A stretch of DNA of 64,000 nucleotides. Source: Paenibacillus pabuli (GTDB lineage Bacteria > Bacillota > Bacilli > Paenibacillales > Paenibacillaceae). The stretch is from assembly GCF_039831995.1 (NCBI RefSeq), contig NZ_JBDOIO010000003.1:2232001-2296000 (forward strand), in the 5' to 3' direction. The first letter of the stretch is position 1, and each line of letters starts with the position of its first letter. The notes beneath the pieces were generated by a model that did no database searches, was not told where the DNA came from, and was given only the letters and a program-made list of their open reading frames with translations. Positions 60,827-64,000 of the stretch are shown here, piece by piece. Both the position numbers and the translations under genes were made by a program.

Positions 60827-61906
60827 CTACAACACCTTCTCTTTCTTGCGCTTGGAGTAGAACGGTTTAAGTACCCAGCGCACGATGCCTTGTGCCGCAA
60901 TGAAGAAGATAATCGAACCGATTACAATCCGAATAATCTCTGGCGGTACATCCGCAGCAAAGCTCATACCAGCAGATCCATAGGTAAGCGTACCAAACAG
61001 CAACGCCCCCAGGAGCACACCAAACGGATGGTTCAAACCAATCAAGGCAACGGCAATGCCGTCAAAACCTGTTCCTGGAGATCCCGACATGACTGTCTGA
61101 TACTGGAATACACCAAGTACCTGGAAAGCTCCACCAAGACCCGCAAGCATACCACTGATAAACATGGCTTTTACGATGTTGCGATTAACATGCATGCCTG
61201 CATATTCAGCCGCATTCGGGTTGTAACCTACAGCACGGATTTCATACCCCTGCTTGGTTTTCCACATATAGATATAAAAGAGTACAGCCATCACCAGGGC
61301 AATCAAGGTGCCCAGGTGAACACGGGAGTTACCCATTAGTTCGGACAACCAAGTCAAGCTGATTGAAGCTGACTCACTAATATCTACCGAACGGTTTTCC
61401 CCTTGAAGCAGCAAAAACTGCCGCACAATCAGATTGGCCAAATACAGACCAATCCAGTTCAGCATGATACTGCTGATAACTTCGTTCACTCCGCGAGCGG
61501 CCTTCAGATAACCGGCAATGGCTGCCCACAAACCACCGAATACTGCTCCGGCAATTAATGCCAGTGGAGCATGAATATAAATCGGCAGACCTGCGAACTT
61601 AACCCCCACAAATGTGGCTGCTGTCATACCGACGAGAAATTGTCCTTCGCCGCCGATATTAAACAGTCCGGCACGGGATGCAAACGCAAACGCGAGGCCT
61701 GTCATGATCAAAGGCGTCATTTCACGTACAGCTTCTCCGAAGTTGTACATGTCACCAAAGACTTTTTTAAACAATGCGCCGTATGCCTCAATTGGATTGT
61801 ATCCTCCGATAAGCATAACGATACCGCCCAGAATCAACCCCATGAGGATTGCAACGATAGGCAGAATAAAGGAATCACGGGTAAACCATTTCAATACTTT
61901 ACTCAT
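60827..61906 (-). CDS. nupP: Nucleoside ABC transporter permease NupP
   Basis: This 359-residue permease has an N-terminal cytoplasmic and helical part and 9-10 membrane segments. It has MIGGYNPIEAYGALFKKVFGD early, FNIGGEGQFLVGM and the EAA-like loop AVGYNPNAAEYAGMHVNRN in the last third. It pairs with NupQ to form the channel. Its start overlaps the nupO stop by eight bases (61899-61906), and its stop abuts nupQ, so the three transporter genes are translationally coupled. Confidence 0.92.
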   Translation of the reverse strand: MSKVLKWFTRDSFILPIVAILMGLILGGIVMLIGGYNPIEAYGALFKKVFGDMYNFGEAVREMTPLIMTGLAFAFASRAGLFNIGGEGQFLVGMTAATFVGVKFAGLPIYIHAPLALIAGAVFGGLWAAIAGYLKAARGVNEVISSIMLNWIGLYLANLIVRQFLLLQGENRSVDISESASISLTWLSELMGNSRVHLGTLIALVMAVLFYIYMWKTKQGYEIRAVGYNPNAAEYAGMHVNRNIVKAMFISGMLAGLGGAFQVLGVFQYQTVMSGSPGTGFDGIAVALIGLNHPFGVLLGALLFGTLTYGSAGMSFAADVPPEIIRIVIGSIIFFIAAQGIVRWVLKPFYSKRKKEKVL

Positions 61907-63437
61907 GTACAGTACCTCTCTTTTGGGTGCTGCCCGCCATCATCAAGCCGAGCTCCCTGTCATTCGTTTCTTCCGGCAGCACCTCACCGACAATCTGGCC
62001 CTCATAAATGACAGCAATGCGATCCGAAACGTTAATAATTTCATCGAGCTCGAAGGAGATCAGCAGCACAGCTTTCCCCTGGTCACGCTGAGCAATCAAC
62101 TGTTTCTGGACAAACTCAATAGCACCTACGTCCAATCCACGCGTTGGCTGAGCTGCAATGAGCAGTTCCGGGTTCTTATCGACTTCCCGTGCAATGATTG
62201 CCTTTTGCTGGTTACCCCCTGAGAGGGAACGTGCTTTGGTTTCAATGCTAGGTGTCCGCACGTCAAACGCCTCAACAAGACGTTTAGCCTGCTTTTTGAT
62301 CGCATCGAAATTAAGGAAGCCTCTGCGCGTGTAAGGAGATTTGTAGTAGGATTCCAGAACGATATTTTCACTGACAGAGAAATCCAAAACCAATCCGTGC
62401 TTATGTCTGTCTTCCGGAATATGGCCTACTCCCGACTCCGAAATATGACGCGGTGAATGGTTGGACAATTCTTTTCCTTGCAAACGGATCGATCCGCTAT
62501 CAACCTTACGCAATCCGGTCAGGGCTTCAATCAGCTCACTCTGTCCATTGCCATCAACGCCTGCGATACCCAGAATTTCGCCAGCACGAACATTCAGATT
62601 CAGTTCATTCAGAACAGAAATCCCCTCTTTGTTCTTGGAAGTCAGTTTGCTGACTTCAAGTACGTTGTCTCCAGGCGTTGCCGGTTTTTTATCCACTTTA
62701 AACGTAACATTTCGACCAACCATTTTTTCGGCAAGCTCATTGGGATTCGTTTCCGACGTCTTTACAGAGTCGATTACTTTCCCGCGGCGAATAATGGTGA
62801 CCGTATCGGAGATCTCCATAATTTCTTTTAACTTATGCGTAATCAAAATGATGGACTTGCCTTCTGCCACGAGTTTTTTCATGATGACCATCAGTTCCTT
62901 GATCTCCTGAGGAGTCAGAACAGCCGTTGGTTCATCAAAGATCAGGATGTCAGCACCACGGTACAATGTTTTTACAATTTCAACGCGCTGCTGCATGCCG
63001 ACAGAAATGTCATGGATTTTGGCATGCGGATTCACTTTGAGTCCATATTGCTCGGATAAACGCTGCACCTCGGCAGCCGCTTTTTTATAGTTAATATTGA
63101 GACCTTTCGTTGGTTCGGATCCCAAAATAATGTTCTCTGTTACCGTGAACGGCTGAACAAGCTTAAAGTGCTGATGCACCATGCCGATCCCAAGCTCGAT
63201 TGCTTTGTTCGGGCTATCGATCATGACAGGCTTGCCATTCACTTCAATGGAACCTTCATCTGGCTGATAGAGACCAAATACAATATTCATCAACGTTGAC
63301 TTACCAGCGCCGTTTTCGCCCAGTAGAGCATGAATCTCGCCTTTACGAAGCTGAAGGCTGATAGCGTCGTTGGCAACAATGCCTGGAAAACGCTTCGTGA
63401 TTTGTTTTAACTCAACGACGGGGGTTGCTGCACCCAT
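61899..63437 (-). CDS. nupO: Nucleoside ABC transporter ATPase NupO (two ABC domains)
   Basis: This 512-residue protein holds two nucleotide-binding domains in tandem. The first has Walker A GENGAGKST near residue 38-46, VGMQQRVEIVKTLYRGADILIFDEPTAV and an H-loop in ILITHK. The second is degenerate in its Walker A (GVDGNGQSEL) but keeps SGGNQQKAIIAREVDKNPELLI. This one-active, one-degenerate layout is usual in sugar and nucleoside type CUT2/BMP transporters. The ATG at 63437 has AAGGGTGA upstream. It is preceded by a 338-base spacer with several hairpins after nupN. Confidence 0.93.
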   Translation of the reverse strand: MGAATPVVELKQITKRFPGIVANDAISLQLRKGEIHALLGENGAGKSTLMNIVFGLYQPDEGSIEVNGKPVMIDSPNKAIELGIGMVHQHFKLVQPFTVTENIILGSEPTKGLNINYKKAAAEVQRLSEQYGLKVNPHAKIHDISVGMQQRVEIVKTLYRGADILIFDEPTAVLTPQEIKELMVIMKKLVAEGKSIILITHKLKEIMEISDTVTIIRRGKVIDSVKTSETNPNELAEKMVGRNVTFKVDKKPATPGDNVLEVSKLTSKNKEGISVLNELNLNVRAGEILGIAGVDGNGQSELIEALTGLRKVDSGSIRLQGKELSNHSPRHISESGVGHIPEDRHKHGLVLDFSVSENIVLESYYKSPYTRRGFLNFDAIKKQAKRLVEAFDVRTPSIETKARSLSGGNQQKAIIAREVDKNPELLIAAQPTRGLDVGAIEFVQKQLIAQRDQGKAVLLISFELDEIINVSDRIAVIYEGQIVGEVLPEETNDRELGLMMAGSTQKRGTVHE

Positions 63438-63482
63438 GTAATCACCCTTATAACTGATATAGTGTGGTTCCGCAAACGTAAG

Positions 63483-63500
63483 AAAAACGTCTATCGACGT
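63483..63500 (-). terminator. Small hairpin with U run, nupN-nupO spacer (third in transcript order)
   Basis: ACGTC and GACGT arms around a four-base loop pair on the minus strand (63487-63500), followed by UUUUUC. The stem has only five pairs, so partial termination is likely at best. Confidence 0.55.
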
Positions 63501-63509
63501 ATGTTCAAG

Positions 63510-63531
63510 GGAAAAAACCGCTTTTTGCGGT
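63510..63531 (-). terminator. Hairpin with U run, nupN-nupO spacer (second)
   Basis: ACCGC and GCGGT arms around an A-rich loop pair on the minus strand (63517-63531) and are followed by six U. Confidence 0.65.
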
Positions 63532-63596
63532 CATTCTTCTTGAGATTATCGAATCCATTCAGCCCCTGCTGAAACGTATAAATTCCATAATCTTAA

Positions 63597-63615
63597 GAAA
63601 AGCTCCTTCCGGAGC
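63597..63615 (-). terminator. Hairpin with U run, nupN-nupO spacer (first)
   Basis: GCTCC and GGAGC arms around GGAA pair on the minus strand (63602-63615), followed by UUUUCUU. Confidence 0.55.
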
Positions 63616-63720
63616 GAAATTGCTAAAACATTGATTCTGCTATTGGAAGGTTTCCAGAAGGCATCTTATAAACTAGGTACAAATGTTATGATGGCTTGAG
63701 CAAATTTTCCTGTCCTGACA

Positions 63721-63752
63721 ATCATAAGGCCGGTCAAGACCGGCCTTGTGAT
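63721..63752 (-). promoter_or_regulatory. Long hairpin just after nupN
   Basis: A 15-base stem with a two-base centre (AAGGCCGGTC with GACCGGCCTT at its core, 63726-63747) follows the nupN stop by 24 bases. No U run follows, so it may stabilise the nupN message. Confidence 0.6.
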
Positions 63753-63775
63753 TATTCAATTCGCAGGCTAAGCAA

Positions 63776-64000
63776 TTACTCTGTAGGTACTTTGATTTCG
63801 CCGTTGATGATTTTTTCTTTGTATTCGTCCACTTTAGCAAGGATTTCAGCAGAAACATTTTTTGTAGAAGTATCAGCAATACCTACACCGTTCTCTTTCA
63901 GAGTCAGGTTTTCGGAACCGCCGGCAAATGTGCCATCAATAACTTCTTGGTTTACTTTCTTAACTGCTTCGTCAACTTTTTTGATCATGGAAGTCAGTGT
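63776..64000 (-). CDS. nupN: BMP-family nucleoside-binding lipoprotein NupN, C-terminal end (truncated by the window)
   Basis: The minus-strand frame is open to the end of the window and closes with TAA at 63776-63778. The visible 74 residues (TLTSMIKKVDEAVKKVNQEV, then GGSENLTLKENGVGIADT, AEILAKVDEYKEKIINGEIKVPTE) match the C-terminus of BMP/Med-type substrate-binding lipoproteins, which often end in a KVDEYKEKIINGEIKVP-like helix. It should be the first gene of nupN-O-P-Q and deliver nucleosides to the permeases. The lipoprotein signal and ligand-binding body lie beyond the edge. Confidence 0.85.
   Translation of the reverse strand, partial: TLTSMIKKVDEAVKKVNQEVIDGTFAGGSENLTLKENGVGIADTSTKNVSAEILAKVDEYKEKIINGEIKVPTE

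Overview
The window looks like a chromosomal segment of a spore-forming, low-to-mid-GC Firmicute, most likely Paenibacillus. The reasons are strong AAGGAGG ribosome binding sites with many TTG and GTG starts, an S-box (SAM-I) riboswitch, two T-box leaders, CotF-like coat proteins, a Spo0E-type phosphatase, alaR-alaT and nupNOPQ arrangements known from Bacillus, and an mqnC gene of the futalosine menaquinone route. I see no insertion sequence, prophage, integrase or CRISPR array. This is mostly core chromosome, with some lineage-specific genes.

Layout. 1-5.3 kb: the end of a CPA2 cation/proton antiporter, a YitT-type membrane protein, an overlapping sugar dehydrogenase/aldo-keto reductase pair, and mqnC. 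5.4-9.1 kb: metA-metI-metC under a SAM-I riboswitch. 9.2-15.4 kb: corA with a long leader, a stand-alone HRDC protein, a ROK fructokinase, a MOSC protein, and a 5'-3' exonuclease overlapping a secreted phosphodiester glycosidase. 15.5-19.8 kb: an ArsC/Spx-like protein, an RluA pseudouridine synthase with a cobalamin adenosyltransferase, DedA, cobU and a lipoprotein. 19.9-26.8 kb: a Spo0E-like phosphatase, alaT/alaR, two coat proteins, a DAO oxidoreductase, an MFS transporter, a zinc-ribbon protein, a 26-residue membrane peptide and a DUF350 protein. 26.8-37.6 kb: mutS2, two small plus-strand genes, a giant ZapA-coiled-coil protein, and pheT/pheS behind a T-box. 37.6-43.8 kb: an ABC-F protein with an attenuator leader, tRNA-Pro and tRNA-Gly, a GGDEF/EAL membrane protein and a DRE-TIM aldolase. 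43.9-50.3 kb: MoxR/DUF58/DUF4129, a PAS histidine kinase with a structured leader, a small zinc-binding protein, and a 2-Cys peroxiredoxin with a PerR box. 50.6-58.7 kb: leuB, an aldo-keto reductase, and a T-box-led ilvB-ilvN-ilvC-leuA operon. 58.8-64 kb: a GNAT protein, a Gly/Pro-rich protein, and nupQ-nupP-nupO with the end of nupN.

How the genes work together. Branched-chain amino acid synthesis responds to uncharged tRNA-Leu, because the T-box specifier looks like CUC. Methionine synthesis responds to SAM. Phenylalanyl-tRNA synthetase has its own T-box. Four places deserve most attention: (1) the ZapA domain fused to about 850 residues of coiled coil, at the place where Bacillus carries an ordinary short zapA; (2) the ABC-F gene, whose 420-nt leader carries an intrinsic terminator, mini-ORFs and an open frame running through the terminator; (3) the unassigned structured leader of the histidine kinase, which carries a ykkC-like segment; (4) the dual operators at the peroxiredoxin promoter.

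All identifications rest on reading motifs and context by eye. No database search was run.
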